The notes under the pieces: generated by a model | Told to the model about the DNA's origin: nothing | The model's database searches: none | What the model saw: only the letters and a program-made list of their open reading frames with translations | Origin: CALGLS01 sp047626155 | Lineage (GTDB): Bacteria > Bacteroidota > Bacteroidia > Chitinophagales > Saprospiraceae | NCBI GenBank assembly: GCA_047626155.1 | Contig: JBLHRR010000004.1 | Location: 1 to 64,000, forward strand | Reading direction: 5' to 3' | DNA length: 64,000 nt | Translations under genes and position numbers: made by a program | In this document: positions 1 through 8,858 of the stretch, piece by piece | How positions within the stretch are numbered: position 1 is the stretch's first letter | How the letters are laid out: each line of letters starts with the position of its first letter

Positions 1-20
1 GTTTAATCACTATAGTTTAA

Positions 21-118
21 TTGGCTCAAAACATTACAATATTGGCTCAAATCGGCTCAATACTCAATAACGGTATACTTGCTCAAAATTGTATTATTTT
101 GGCTCAAATTGGCTCATT
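21..118 (+). repeat. TTGGCTCAAA direct-repeat array upstream of fic
   Basis: About six copies of a decamer close to TTGGCTCAAA lie at roughly 21-30, 42-51, 52-61 (TCGGCTCAAT), 79-88 (TTGCTCAAAA), 99-108 and 109-118 (TTGGCTCATT), all in the same direction. Two pairs are directly adjacent (42-61 and 99-118), and neighbouring copy starts are about 10, 20 or 27 bp apart. The array ends 26 bp before the preferred ATG of the Fic gene. Inference: it may be an operator array, for example for the C-terminal winged-helix domain of the Fic protein. Confidence 0.7.
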
Positions 119-144
119 TTCTATTTTAAGTGTATCTTTGTTCT

Positions 145-1185
145 ATGAAAGAAAGGGTTTACAACTTTGATTTAAAGCTGGATTGGCAAATGCTGGGGAT
201 TATGAGCCAGATAGACCGCTTTGACGCCTCCTGGTCCCTTATAGAGAAAAGGGAAGGTCAAAGCTTGAAGCAGTTGAAGTCCATTGCCACCATTATGAGT
301 GTTGGTGCCTCTACCCGAATAGAAGGTTCGAAAAAGAATGACGAGGAAGTAGAGAATCTGTTGAACAATATCGACATCAATCAGATTGAAGATAGAGATA
401 GTCAGGAGATTGTTGGTTATTTCAATGTACTTGATTTAATCGCCGAATCAGCTTCTAAAATAGAAGCTACAGAGAATAACATCAAGAACCTTCACAATCA
501 ACTTTTGCGTTATAGCAAAAAGGACGAGTGGCACCGGGGAAATTACAAGCAGCATATCAACGCTGTAGAAGCTAATTTTCCGGACGGAAGCCGGCAGATC
601 ATTTTTAAAACAAGTGAACCCGGCTATGAAACAGAGGATGCCATGCGACAATTAATCCAATGGTTTGATAATGAAAAAGAGGTTCATCCGCTGATAAAAT
701 CTGCTGCTTTTGCTTACGACTTTGTTAGCATACATCCCTTTCAGGATGGCAACGGGCGGATGAGTCGCTTACTAACAACATTACTTTTACTACAATCCGG
801 CTACAATTGGGTTCAGTATATCAGCTTCGAACATGAAATTGAAAACAACAAAAAGGATTATTATCGAAGCTTAAGAAGTTGTCAGGCCCAACGACCTAAT
901 GAGGATATAACAGAATGGATTCATTTCTTTTTAAAGGCGCTGGTAAACGTTCAGGAAAAACTAGAAAAGAAATTAGCAGCTTCTAATGTCGAGAATAGTT
1001 TATCACCAAAAGGAAAAGCCGTTTATATCTATATCAGCACTCATCCGGGCTGTAAGTCCGGAGAAATTTCCGCTAAGTTAAATATCAGTAAACCAACTTT
1101 GAAACGAATAATTGTTGACTTGCTTTCTAAAAGTCTTGTTGAGAAATATGGAAAGGGAGCAGGAGTTAATTATTCCTCGAAATAA
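145..1185 (+). CDS. Fic family protein with N-terminal inhibitory motif and C-terminal winged helix
   Basis: Fic-domain enzymes usually transfer AMP (sometimes another nucleotide or phosphate moiety) from a nucleotide to a hydroxyl on a target protein. The full catalytic motif HPFQDGNGR is at about residues 197-205, so the protein should be active. An N-terminal STRIEG sequence at about residues 56-61 fits the (S/T)xxxE(G/N) self-inhibition motif, which places it with class II Fic proteins regulated in cis. The last 65 residues look like a winged helix-turn-helix (KGKAVYIYISTHPG...SGEISAKLNISKPTLKRII), typical of Fic proteins that may bind DNA. An in-frame GTG at 130 would add five residues; I prefer the ATG at 145, which keeps the usual N-terminus. 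No antitoxin gene is adjacent. The leader carries the TTGGCTCAAA array. Target and nucleotide are unknown. Confidence 0.93.
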   Translation: MKERVYNFDLKLDWQMLGIMSQIDRFDASWSLIEKREGQSLKQLKSIATIMSVGASTRIEGSKKNDEEVENLLNNIDINQIEDRDSQEIVGYFNVLDLIAESASKIEATENNIKNLHNQLLRYSKKDEWHRGNYKQHINAVEANFPDGSRQIIFKTSEPGYETEDAMRQLIQWFDNEKEVHPLIKSAAFAYDFVSIHPFQDGNGRMSRLLTTLLLLQSGYNWVQYISFEHEIENNKKDYYRSLRSCQAQRPNEDITEWIHFFLKALVNVQEKLEKKLAASNVENSLSPKGKAVYIYISTHPGCKSGEISAKLNISKPTLKRIIVDLLSKSLVEKYGKGAGVNYSSK

Positions 1186-1213
1186 GAAAATAACACCAAA
1201 CATTTTAATAAAC

Positions 1214-1221
1214 TATCTTTA
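1214..1221 (+). promoter_or_regulatory. Possible -7 element before the M1 lipoprotein gene
   Basis: TATCTTTA resembles the Bacteroidota -7 element TAnnTTTG and lies 15 bp before the ATG. No clear -33 TTG is seen at the right distance, so this is weak. Confidence 0.25.
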
Positions 1222-1236
1222 GTAATCATTTTTTTT

Positions 1237-3858
1237 ATGAAAAATTACCTCTCGCTTTTTTTACTCCTTTGCCTCTTTGCAATGGCATGTAAAACACCAA
1301 CCATCACCGTTCCTACTGTGGAGATTGAAGAACGAATTTTAGATACAATGTTTGTCACTGCCGACAAGCCAAACGAACTCAAAACAATAGAAGAATTTTC
1401 TTTACCTAAGTATACACCCAGTTTTACTTTAAGAAATAACATTATCCACACGAAGTTGGATCTCCGATTCGATTGGGAAAAAGAACATGTATTAGGCAAA
1501 GCAACACTAACGTTAAAACCTTACTTCTACCCAGTAGACCAGTTGGTACTTGATGCTAAAGGTTTTGATATTCACAACATTACTTTTGCAAATCAAAGTA
1601 CTCCGCTAAAATATGAGTATGACAATCAGCAAATCCTAATTGACTTAGGGGAAATGATGCCTTCAAATCAGGAATATCAGATTTTTATAGATTATACTGC
1701 CAAGCCTGCGGAGGTTATTCCAGGAGGAGGTTCTGCGGCCATTACTTCTGACCAGGGTTTGTTTTTCATTAACCCAAGAGGAGAAGAAGCTGAGAAACCA
1801 CAACAGATTTGGACACAGGGAGAAACAGAATGGAACTCCCGTTGGTTTCCAACAATTGACAAACCAAATGAACGATGTACACAAGAAATGGCGCTGACGG
1901 TTCAAGATAAGTACAAGACCTTATCTAACGGAAAGTTAGTTGACAGTAAGAAAAATTCAGATGGTACACGTACTGATTATTATAAAATGAGTTTACCACA
2001 CGCGCCTTATCTTTTTATGTTGGCAGTGGGAGAGTTCGCAGTCATCAAAGAAACCTGGAATGGTAAACCTGTTGAGTATTTTGTAGAACCTCAATATGAA
2101 ACTTCGGCCCGTGGTATTTTTTCTAATACTAAGGAAATGCTCACCTTTTTCTCTGATAAACTAGGCGTAACATACCCTTGGGAGAAGTATTCCCAAATTA
2201 TTGTTAGAGATTATGTGTCTGGTGCAATGGAAAATACAACCGGTGTTATTTTCGGAGAGTTTATACAAAAAACAAATCGAGAATTAATTGATGACCATAA
2301 TGAATTGATCATTGCACATGAGATGTTCCACCACTGGTTTGGTGATTATGTTACCTGTGAAAGTTGGGCTAACTTAACAATGAATGAAGGCTTCGCTAAC
2401 TACAGTGAGTATCTTTGGTTCGAGCACAAATACGGCGCAGATGAAGCGGATCGCCATCGACTGACTGAATTAAATAATTATGTTGGTTCTGTTGAGCAAG
2501 GAGGTGCACACCCTTTAATTCACTTCGGTCACAATGACAAAGAAGAAATGTTTGATGCACATAGTTACAACAAAGGCGGACTTGTTCTTCATATGTTGCG
2601 CAACTACCTGGGCGATGATGCTTTCTTCGCTGGTCTGAGAAAATACCTTGTGGATAATGCCTATACCGCAGTAGAAGCGCACGATTTACGATTGGCTATG
2701 GAAGAAGTTGCTGGAGAAGATCTAAACTGGTTTTTCAATCAATGGTATTTTGCTTCTGGACATCCTGAGTTAACTATAGATTATAATTACAGCACAGAAA
2801 GAGGAACCGTAGAAGTAGTGTTAGAGCAAACACAAAACCCGGATCGTTCTCCTGCTATTTTCCAGTTGCCAATTTCAATAGACATTTATGAAAGCAATCA
2901 ACCGCGACGAGAATTTGTGATGATGACAGAACGTAAGCAAGTGTTTAGTTTTAACGTAAGTAAAAAACCAACGCTGGTAAACGTAGATGCAGACCGAGTT
3001 CTACTTTGTGAAAAAAGAGATAATAAAACAGAGGCCGATTATATTTTCCAATTCTATAACGCACCAAAATTTTTAGATCGTTTTGAAGCCATTGATGCTT
3101 TGAAAGCTAGTACAGACGCTAGTGCTCAACAAGTAATGGTAGAAGCTTTGGACGATCAATTTTGGGGAATTAGACGACTGGCTATGCGTTACGTTGATCC
3201 AGCTACTGCTACCGCTCCAGTAAAAAATAAAGTAACCACTTTAGCAAAAAATGATTCGCATTCTCAAGTGCGTGCTGCTGCTATTACTTTTCTTGGTGCA
3301 GTCGGAGATAAAGCAAGTAGTACTATTATGACAAAAGCGATTGAAAATCAGAAAGAGGCCTATCCTGTTGTTTCTTCCTCCTTAGCTGCCCTGGCCCAGA
3401 TAGATGAGTTATCGGCTCTTAATTATGCAAAAAAAATGGAGTATGATAAGAATGTCAATATCATTCAGGCTATTGGAGATATTTATGGAATCATTCCAAA
3501 TAAAACCCGATTGGCTTTCTTTGAAAACAACTGGGATAAACTGGATGCCTTTGCTGCATTTTCTTTCTTTGAGAATTATGCTAAGGTGGTAAAAGCTGTA
3601 GATTTTGATGCGGCCAATGCTGCCGTAGATAAATTGCGAGTGGTTGCTACTAATCAAGATATCTCTCAATGGAAACGTTTCTCTGCCACCAAGAGCATTT
3701 TTGATTTAAAGGAACACTATTTAGAAAAGGCTGCGAGTGGTAACCCAGATGTGGAAGTTTTGAAAACAAGAGCCACAACTTTAGGAACTGTAATCGATGA
3801 AATTAGCAGCCAGGAGACGAATGACCAGTTGAAGATGATTTACACTAATTTCAAGTAA
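1237..3858 (+). CDS. M1 family zinc aminopeptidase, lipoprotein
   Basis: Gluzincin aminopeptidase that removes N-terminal residues from peptides. The exopeptidase motif GAMEN is at residues 329-333 and the zinc site HEMFH at 361-365, with the third ligand Glu at 384 (NEGFANY), so all catalytic elements are present. The N-terminus (MKNYLSLFLLLCLFAMAC) is a lipoprotein signal with lipobox Cys18, so the enzyme is probably anchored in the envelope, facing the periplasm or surface. The 873-residue length fits the family; the C-terminal third is helical and HEAT-like, as in other M1 enzymes. It is a single transcription unit: the Fic gene ends 51 bp upstream and a strong terminator follows. A second, shorter M1 peptidase sits at 14010-16352. 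Assignment to M1 is firm; the substrate is unknown. Confidence 0.95.
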   Translation: MKNYLSLFLLLCLFAMACKTPTITVPTVEIEERILDTMFVTADKPNELKTIEEFSLPKYTPSFTLRNNIIHTKLDLRFDWEKEHVLGKATLTLKPYFYPVDQLVLDAKGFDIHNITFANQSTPLKYEYDNQQILIDLGEMMPSNQEYQIFIDYTAKPAEVIPGGGSAAITSDQGLFFINPRGEEAEKPQQIWTQGETEWNSRWFPTIDKPNERCTQEMALTVQDKYKTLSNGKLVDSKKNSDGTRTDYYKMSLPHAPYLFMLAVGEFAVIKETWNGKPVEYFVEPQYETSARGIFSNTKEMLTFFSDKLGVTYPWEKYSQIIVRDYVSGAMENTTGVIFGEFIQKTNRELIDDHNELIIAHEMFHHWFGDYVTCESWANLTMNEGFANYSEYLWFEHKYGADEADRHRLTELNNYVGSVEQGGAHPLIHFGHNDKEEMFDAHSYNKGGLVLHMLRNYLGDDAFFAGLRKYLVDNAYTAVEAHDLRLAMEEVAGEDLNWFFNQWYFASGHPELTIDYNYSTERGTVEVVLEQTQNPDRSPAIFQLPISIDIYESNQPRREFVMMTERKQVFSFNVSKKPTLVNVDADRVLLCEKRDNKTEADYIFQFYNAPKFLDRFEAIDALKASTDASAQQVMVEALDDQFWGIRRLAMRYVDPATATAPVKNKVTTLAKNDSHSQVRAAAITFLGAVGDKASSTIMTKAIENQKEAYPVVSSSLAALAQIDELSALNYAKKMEYDKNVNIIQAIGDIYGIIPNKTRLAFFENNWDKLDAFAAFSFFENYAKVVKAVDFDAANAAVDKLRVVATNQDISQWKRFSATKSIFDLKEHYLEKAASGNPDVEVLKTRATTLGTVIDEISSQETNDQLKMIYTNFK

Positions 3859-3891
3859 CGATAACCTACCTCATTTTTAATGAGAGGAATG

Positions 3892-3930
3892 GCGCTCAAT
3901 CGTAAGAGATATACGGTTGAGCGCTTTTTT
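3892..3930 (+). terminator. Rho-independent terminator after the M1 aminopeptidase
   Basis: A 12-bp stem (GCGCTCAATCGT / ACGGTTGAGCGC, one G-U pair) with a 9-nt loop is followed by TTTTTT, 34 bp after the stop. Confidence 0.9.
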
Positions 3931-4176
3931 ATTTTAATCCCCCATCTAATGTCTTCCCTATCACATCTAATTGCTTGATTATATATAACTTAATCTTTAA
4001 TTTACAGCTGTTTTAATAACAACATATATCTTGTTTCCGGGTTTTATTTAAGGCAACTACCTGCTTTAACTCGCGTATAGACTTATGCTACTTCTTTCTT
4101 AACAGAGAATTGAATAACATAAATGCAGGTAAACCTCTATCAACCAAGACATTAACTTAATAAAGAATATATAGAC
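3931..4176. other. Intergenic leader of the DUF4175 gene, no gene seen
   Basis: The 318-bp gap after 3858 holds the terminator described above and then AT-rich sequence without a recognisable ORF, RNA or repeat. It presumably carries the promoter of the DUF4175 gene, but no convincing -33/-7 pair was found. Confidence 0.5.
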
Positions 4177-7100
4177 ATGGCGGCAAAAGACAACTATCAA
4201 ATACTCATAAAAAAGCTGGATCAGTTTACCAGAAAGTTCTATATCAATCAACTTATCCGAGGTGCTTTGTATAGTGTAGGACTTATTTTGGGTCTTTTTC
4301 TATTGATGAACCTCTTGGAACACCAGTTCTTTTTTGGTACTTCAGGTAGAAAAGTCCTTTTCTTTTCGTTTGTAGGAATTAGTGCTATTGCATTGATTGG
4401 CTGGGTATTCATGCCTTTGCTTCATTATTTCCGTTTGGGGAAGGTTATTTCGCATGAACAAGCGGCTGAAATTATCGGAGAGCATTTTACTAATGTAAAA
4501 GATAAATTGCTGAATATTCTTCAACTGAAAAAGCAGGCGGGCTCTTCGCCAGACGCTGCTTTGATCATGGCAGGTATCAATCAGAAAACAGAAGAAATCA
4601 AACCTGTTCCATTTCCAACCGCAATCAACCTTTCTCAAAACAAGAAATATCTACGTTACGCTTTGCCACCATTACTGCTTTTACTGATTGTTTTATTTGC
4701 AGCGCCAAGTATTATAAAAGACAGTACCAACCGACTGATCAACAACAGTCAAGAATTTGAAAAAGAAGCGCCTTTTGCTTTTGAAATTGAGAAAGAAAAC
4801 TTGACGGTTGTTCAGTTTGAGGATTATTTATTGAAAGTAAACATAGATGGGCCTGTGCTACCAAATGAAGTTTTCATTGACATCGACAATTACCAATATC
4901 GATTAAATAAAGAAGGGGGTGGTAGTTTTTCTTACCGTTTTAGTAATGTGCAGAAGGATACGGACTTTTATGTTTTTTCCAGTGGGGTAGAATCTCAGCC
5001 ATACAACCTGCACGTTTTGAAAAAGCCGAATATTTTAGGTTTTGATGTGAAGATGGATTATCCCGCTTATACGCAACGTAAGGATGAAACTGTCGCAAAC
5101 ATCGGAGATATGGTTGTTCCTAAGGGTACCAACCTTGATTGGGTTTTCAATTCTTCTAATACTGATTTGATTCAGGTACAGTTTTCTGGAAAAGCAGAAG
5201 CAATCAATACCAATCGTTTTTCTGACGACCTTTTCACTTTTAAAAAGAAGGCACTTCGAGATGAGAGCTACAAAATTTTTATTTCTAACAATGAGCTTCC
5301 GAATGCGGATTCTATTGCCTACGCTATAACCGTTATTCCTGATTTACATCCGACCATTCGAGTAGAAAAATTTGAAGACAGTACCGATCAAACTTTATTA
5401 TTCTTTGTTGGTGATGCTTCTGATGATTATGGTTTACGAAGTCTCTCTTTCAATTATCAAATAAAAAAAGAAACCAGAGTACAAGGTGAATTGAACACCA
5501 TAAAAATGGCAAAACCTTCTGCCAAACAAACCCAATACGACTACACCTGGGATGTCGCCAATCTGGAATTAGAGCCAGGTGATGAAGTAAGTTACTACTT
5601 TGAAGTTTTTGATAATGATGGTGTTAACGGAAGTAAATCTGCTCGTACCAATCTGATGCTCTTTGCCAAACCTTCTGTTGAGGAATATGAGGAGATGGCC
5701 GAAAAGAACATGGAAGAAATCAAAAAGGATCTAAAAGAATCTTTGAAAGAGTCTAAGCAGATCAAGGAAGATATGAAGAAGCTTAGAGAAAAAATGCTGC
5801 AGGAAAAAGAGATGGATTGGCAGACACGAAAGGAATTGGAAAAATTATTGGAACGACAAAAAGATCTCGAAAAGAAAATCAACGAAGCCAAGGAAAACTT
5901 CGAAGAGAATATTAAGAATCAGGAAGAGTTCGAAAAGCCGAAAGAAGAACTGATGGAAAAGCAGGAAAAAATACAAGAGCTTTTTGAAGAAGTGATGAGT
6001 GAAGAGATGAAAGAACTCATGAAGCAGATCGAAGAACTCATGCAGGAGATGGATAAGGACGAAGCATTAGAGAAGATGGAAGAAATGGAAATGAGCGACG
6101 AAGAGATGGAAATGGAACTTGATCGGATGCTGGAATTACTCAAGCAATTGGAAGTAGAAGCAGAAATGGAAAAGGCCATTGAAAAATTGGAAGAACTCGC
6201 CGAGAAACAAGAAGAGCTCAGTGAAGAATCTGAAAAAGGGGAGAAGAGTGCAGAAGAATTGGAAAAAGAACAAGAAAAACTAAATGAGGAATTTGAAAAG
6301 CTTCAGGAGGATATGAAGGAATTGGAAAAGAAAAATGAGGAATTGGAAAGGCCACAAGACCTCGGAGATAATGAAGAAAAGATGGAGGACATTGATCAGG
6401 ATATGGAAGAGAGTAAAGAATCTTTGAGTCAGGATCAAAAGAAAAAAGCTTCCAAGGAGCAAAAGAAAGCAGCGCAAAAAATGAAAGACATGGCCAGTGC
6501 TATGCAACAACAAATGGCTTCCCAACAAATGGAACAAATGGAAGAAGACATGGAAGCGCTTCGACAGTTGCTGGAAAATCTATTGGGCTTGTCTTTCGAA
6601 CAGGAGGAATTGATGGGGAGTATTAGCACCGCTAATATCAACACACCATTCTATGTCGGTTTAGTACAAGGTCAATACAAACTAAAAGATGATTTCAAGC
6701 TCATTGAAGATAGTCTGCATGCTTTAAGCAAACGTGTTTTCCAAATTGAATCTTTCGTTACCGAAAAAGTAACCGACATTAAATCCAATATGAAGGATGG
6801 CATTGATGAATTGGAGGAAAGACACAAACCACAAGCTGCCGAAAATCAGCAGCGTACCATGAAGAACGTCAATGATCTGGCTTTAATGCTCAGCGAAGTC
6901 ATGAACCAGATGCAACAACAAATGTCCAGCATGATGCAGGGCAATCAGATGTGTAATAAACCTGGAGGTAAAGGCGGAAAGAGTGGAAAAAAACCTTCAG
7001 ATAAAATGTCAAAGGGGCAAGGTCAACTGAATAAAGATCTGCAAAAAATGAAGGAAGGGATGGAAAAAGGAAAGGGAAAAGGCAGTTCCGAACAATTTGC

Positions 7101-7509
7101 TAAAATGGCTGCCCGACAGGCCGCCCTCCAAAAAGCCATGCGTGGTTTGCAAAAAGAAAAGCAAGGTAAAGGACAAGGAACTAAAGAACTACAGGAAATC
7201 ATCGATCAGATGAATAAAATGGAAATAGATCTTGTCAACAAACAATTGACAAATGAAATGTTGAAACGCCAGGAAGACATCATGACTCGTTTGCTTAAAG
7301 CAGAAAAGGCAGAACGAGAAAAAGAATACGACCAGAAAAGAAAGGCAGAATCAGCGACTCAACAAGAACGGAAGATGCCACCTTCTTTGGAAGAATACAT
7401 CAAAAAAAGAGAGGCAGAAATTGAAATGTACAAAGCTGTTTCACCATCTTTGAAGCCATATTATAAGTTTTTGGTAGAAGAATACTTTAAATCTTTGAAA
7501 AAACAATAG
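4177..7509 (+). CDS. DUF4175 family giant membrane-anchored coiled-coil protein
   Basis: The sequence matches the DUF4175 family found widely in Bacteroidota; its function is not established. Three hydrophobic segments are visible at about residues 29-48, 58-80 and 158-179. About 300 residues of beta-rich sequence follow, then a long run from about 500 to 800 made almost only of Glu, Lys, Met and Leu, predicted as coiled coil. A Met/Gln-rich part, a Lys/Gly-rich linker (GGKGGKSGKKPSDKMSKGQG) and a basic helical tail follow. The reading frame is intact over 1110 residues. An RsbW-like ATPase and ybeY follow on the same strand. A structural or scaffolding envelope role is a guess. The extreme composition means similarity searches with the middle part will give false hits. 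Confidence 0.85.
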   Translation: MAAKDNYQILIKKLDQFTRKFYINQLIRGALYSVGLILGLFLLMNLLEHQFFFGTSGRKVLFFSFVGISAIALIGWVFMPLLHYFRLGKVISHEQAAEIIGEHFTNVKDKLLNILQLKKQAGSSPDAALIMAGINQKTEEIKPVPFPTAINLSQNKKYLRYALPPLLLLLIVLFAAPSIIKDSTNRLINNSQEFEKEAPFAFEIEKENLTVVQFEDYLLKVNIDGPVLPNEVFIDIDNYQYRLNKEGGGSFSYRFSNVQKDTDFYVFSSGVESQPYNLHVLKKPNILGFDVKMDYPAYTQRKDETVANIGDMVVPKGTNLDWVFNSSNTDLIQVQFSGKAEAINTNRFSDDLFTFKKKALRDESYKIFISNNELPNADSIAYAITVIPDLHPTIRVEKFEDSTDQTLLFFVGDASDDYGLRSLSFNYQIKKETRVQGELNTIKMAKPSAKQTQYDYTWDVANLELEPGDEVSYYFEVFDNDGVNGSKSARTNLMLFAKPSVEEYEEMAEKNMEEIKKDLKESLKESKQIKEDMKKLREKMLQEKEMDWQTRKELEKLLERQKDLEKKINEAKENFEENIKNQEEFEKPKEELMEKQEKIQELFEEVMSEEMKELMKQIEELMQEMDKDEALEKMEEMEMSDEEMEMELDRMLELLKQLEVEAEMEKAIEKLEELAEKQEELSEESEKGEKSAEELEKEQEKLNEEFEKLQEDMKELEKKNEELERPQDLGDNEEKMEDIDQDMEESKESLSQDQKKKASKEQKKAAQKMKDMASAMQQQMASQQMEQMEEDMEALRQLLENLLGLSFEQEELMGSISTANINTPFYVGLVQGQYKLKDDFKLIEDSLHALSKRVFQIESFVTEKVTDIKSNMKDGIDELEERHKPQAAENQQRTMKNVNDLALMLSEVMNQMQQQMSSMMQGNQMCNKPGGKGGKSGKKPSDKMSKGQGQLNKDLQKMKEGMEKGKGKGSSEQFAKMAARQAALQKAMRGLQKEKQGKGQGTKELQEIIDQMNKMEIDLVNKQLTNEMLKRQEDIMTRLLKAEKAEREKEYDQKRKAESATQQERKMPPSLEEYIKKREAEIEMYKAVSPSLKPYYKFLVEEYFKSLKKQ

Positions 7510-7563
7510 TATTGTTTAACAAAAATTTTAGAATTCCAGCCAGAACAAATCTTATTTTTTGCC

Positions 7564-7628
7564 GTAAATGCAAGAGTAATTGGATCACTGTATTTTATTA
7601 ACTATACACTATTACTCTTGCAATTTAC
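7564..7628 (+). promoter_or_regulatory. Long inverted repeat in the leader of the RsbW-like gene
   Basis: GTAAATGCAAGAGTAAT (7564-7580) pairs with ATTACTCTTGCAATTTAC (7611-7628), giving 17 base pairs with one bulged T and a 30-nt AT-rich loop, ending 16 bp before the ATG. There is no T-run, so it is not a normal terminator. It could be an operator or a translational hairpin. Confidence 0.6.
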
Positions 7629-7644
7629 TGGCCTTAACTTATTT

Positions 7645-8049
7645 ATGAGCAAACAGCACCAAATACTCTCCTTGGCTTCCGATCCGAAAAACGTTTCCCG
7701 GGTCGAACCTTTCGTTGAGTTGGTATTCAAGGAATATCAACTAAGCCCCGATATTTATGGCAACATCTTAATCAGCCTAACTGAGGCGGTTACCAATGCG
7801 ATCATGCACGGCAACAAAAGTGACATTTCTAAATTGGTTCGTGTACAAACAAGGAAATTTCAAAGTCAAATGGCCTTTCTTATTTCTGATGAGGGCATTG
7901 GTTTTGATTATGAAACCTTACCCGACCCAACTGCTCCTGAGAATTTATTAAAAATTGGTGGCCGTGGTGTATTCCTCATGCAGGAACTTTCCGACGATGT
8001 GGTTTTCCACGATGATGGCCGAACCATCGAAATAAAATTTAATATTTAG
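7645..8049 (+). CDS. RsbW-like ATP-binding protein (anti-sigma factor/serine kinase fold)
   Basis: A small GHKL-type ATPase of the HATPase_c_2 class. Diagnostic parts are the N-box (ISLTEAVTNAIMHGNK), the G1 box (LISDEGIGFDYE) and the G2 region (GGRGVFLMQELSDDV). Members related to RsbW/SpoIIAB bind a sigma factor or phosphorylate an antagonist protein; others serve as stand-alone regulators. At 134 residues the domain is complete, with nothing else attached. I place the start at the ATG at 7645 (MSKQHQ); an in-frame TTG at 7618 would add nine residues lying inside the inverted repeat. It sits between the DUF4175 gene and ybeY. A SpoIIE-type phosphatase is encoded at 25999-27255 and is a plausible partner, but no STAS-domain antagonist is seen in the window. 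Confidence 0.88.
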   Translation: MSKQHQILSLASDPKNVSRVEPFVELVFKEYQLSPDIYGNILISLTEAVTNAIMHGNKSDISKLVRVQTRKFQSQMAFLISDEGIGFDYETLPDPTAPENLLKIGGRGVFLMQELSDDVVFHDDGRTIEIKFNI

Positions 8050-8160
8050 TAAAAAATAACTTACTACTTCACAAGGTTTTAGATGAAGCTAAACAACCAT
8101 AGGATGAGTACTTTAGCTAAAATCTTGATTATAAAAGAGTAATAAATTATTTTTTATTTA
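8050..8160 (+). repeat. Family B palindromic element, copy B1
   Basis: This starts right at the stop of the RsbW-like gene. It shares AGATGAAGCTAAAC..CCA.AGGATGAGTACTTTAGCTAAA with the copy at 42558-42677 and ends in the same AATTATTTTTT. It folds on itself through TTTTAGaTgAAG / CTTTAGCTAAAA. See B2, B3 and B4. Confidence 0.7.
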
Positions 8161-8212
8161 ATAATTAAAGCCCAATTCTTTTTCTTTTCCCTTTCACTAG
8201 TATCTTCGCGGC

Positions 8213-8683
8213 ATGTCATCAGGTTTACATTCTGACCATAATGTTATTATTGATTTCTTTTCAGAAGAAATTGAATTCGAGCTGGAATATACTGAATCCA
8301 TTATTCGATGGCTGCTTGACGCTTATCAACAGGAGCAAAAAACGGTAGCCGCTTTAAATTATATCTTCTGTTCTGATGTTTACTTGCATCAAATCAATAT
8401 GCAATATTTGAATCACGATACCTTAACGGATATCATTACGTTTTCAAATGCCAGAGAAGGGGCGCCAATTGAAGGAGATATTTTCATCAGCGTAGATAGA
8501 GTTAAAGAGAATGCAGCAAATTTTGGTGTTTCTTTTGAAAAAGAAATGCTCCGAGTTATAATTCACGGCAGCCTACATTTAATGAGTTATAAAGACAAAA
8601 CGGAAGAGGATCAGAAGTTGATGACCCAAAAAGAGAATTTTTATATCGCTCGTTTTGCTAAAAAAGAGGAGCCTTATAACTAG
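8213..8683 (+). CDS. ybeY: Endoribonuclease YbeY
   Basis: Zinc-dependent RNase family needed for 16S rRNA 3'-end maturation and ribosome quality control. The signature is HGSLHLMSYKDKT with His118 and His122; the third His of the classical HGxLHLxGYDH motif is replaced by the KDKT form, which is usual for Bacteroidota YbeY. The upstream block DTLTDIITFSNAREGAPIEGDIFIS (given here in part: DTLTDIITF and GDIFIS) is also typical. The 156-residue length matches the family. The ATG at 8213 is the only sensible start. It is preceded by a family B element and followed by a small hairpin terminator. Confidence 0.95.
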   Translation: MSSGLHSDHNVIIDFFSEEIEFELEYTESIIRWLLDAYQQEQKTVAALNYIFCSDVYLHQINMQYLNHDTLTDIITFSNAREGAPIEGDIFISVDRVKENAANFGVSFEKEMLRVIIHGSLHLMSYKDKTEEDQKLMTQKENFYIARFAKKEEPYN

Positions 8684-8685
8684 TA

Positions 8686-8716
8686 AAAACGGCATAGTAT
8701 TTAATACTATCGTTTT
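8686..8716 (+). terminator. Hairpin terminator after ybeY
   Basis: AAAACGgcATAGTATT pairs with AATACTATCGTTTT directly after the ybeY stop and ends in TTTT. The stem is AT-rich. Confidence 0.6.
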
Positions 8717-8858
8717 CTATATTCTTTTTAAACTATCCGACATCCTACCCTAAAATAATTACCAGCAAAGTATAGCATCTAAAGGAGAAATACTCCGTAT
8801 TAATAGAAACGAAGTCATTTAATGTGACCTCCCTTAAAACATATAATTACTTAACTTT

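Noticed and set aside
2649..2657. TGTGGATAA DnaA-box-like site
   Set aside because: Single site within the M1 aminopeptidase coding sequence; expected by chance at this frequency.
5595..6644. Several Ser/Leu-rich ORFs antisense to the DUF4175 gene
   Set aside because: They mirror the Glu/Lys-rich coiled coil on the other strand (GAA/GAG read as TTC/CTC) and are shadows.
8684..8858. Possible threonine attenuator leader peptide before thrA
   Set aside because: No short ORF rich in Thr/Ile codons and no terminator/antiterminator pair was found.
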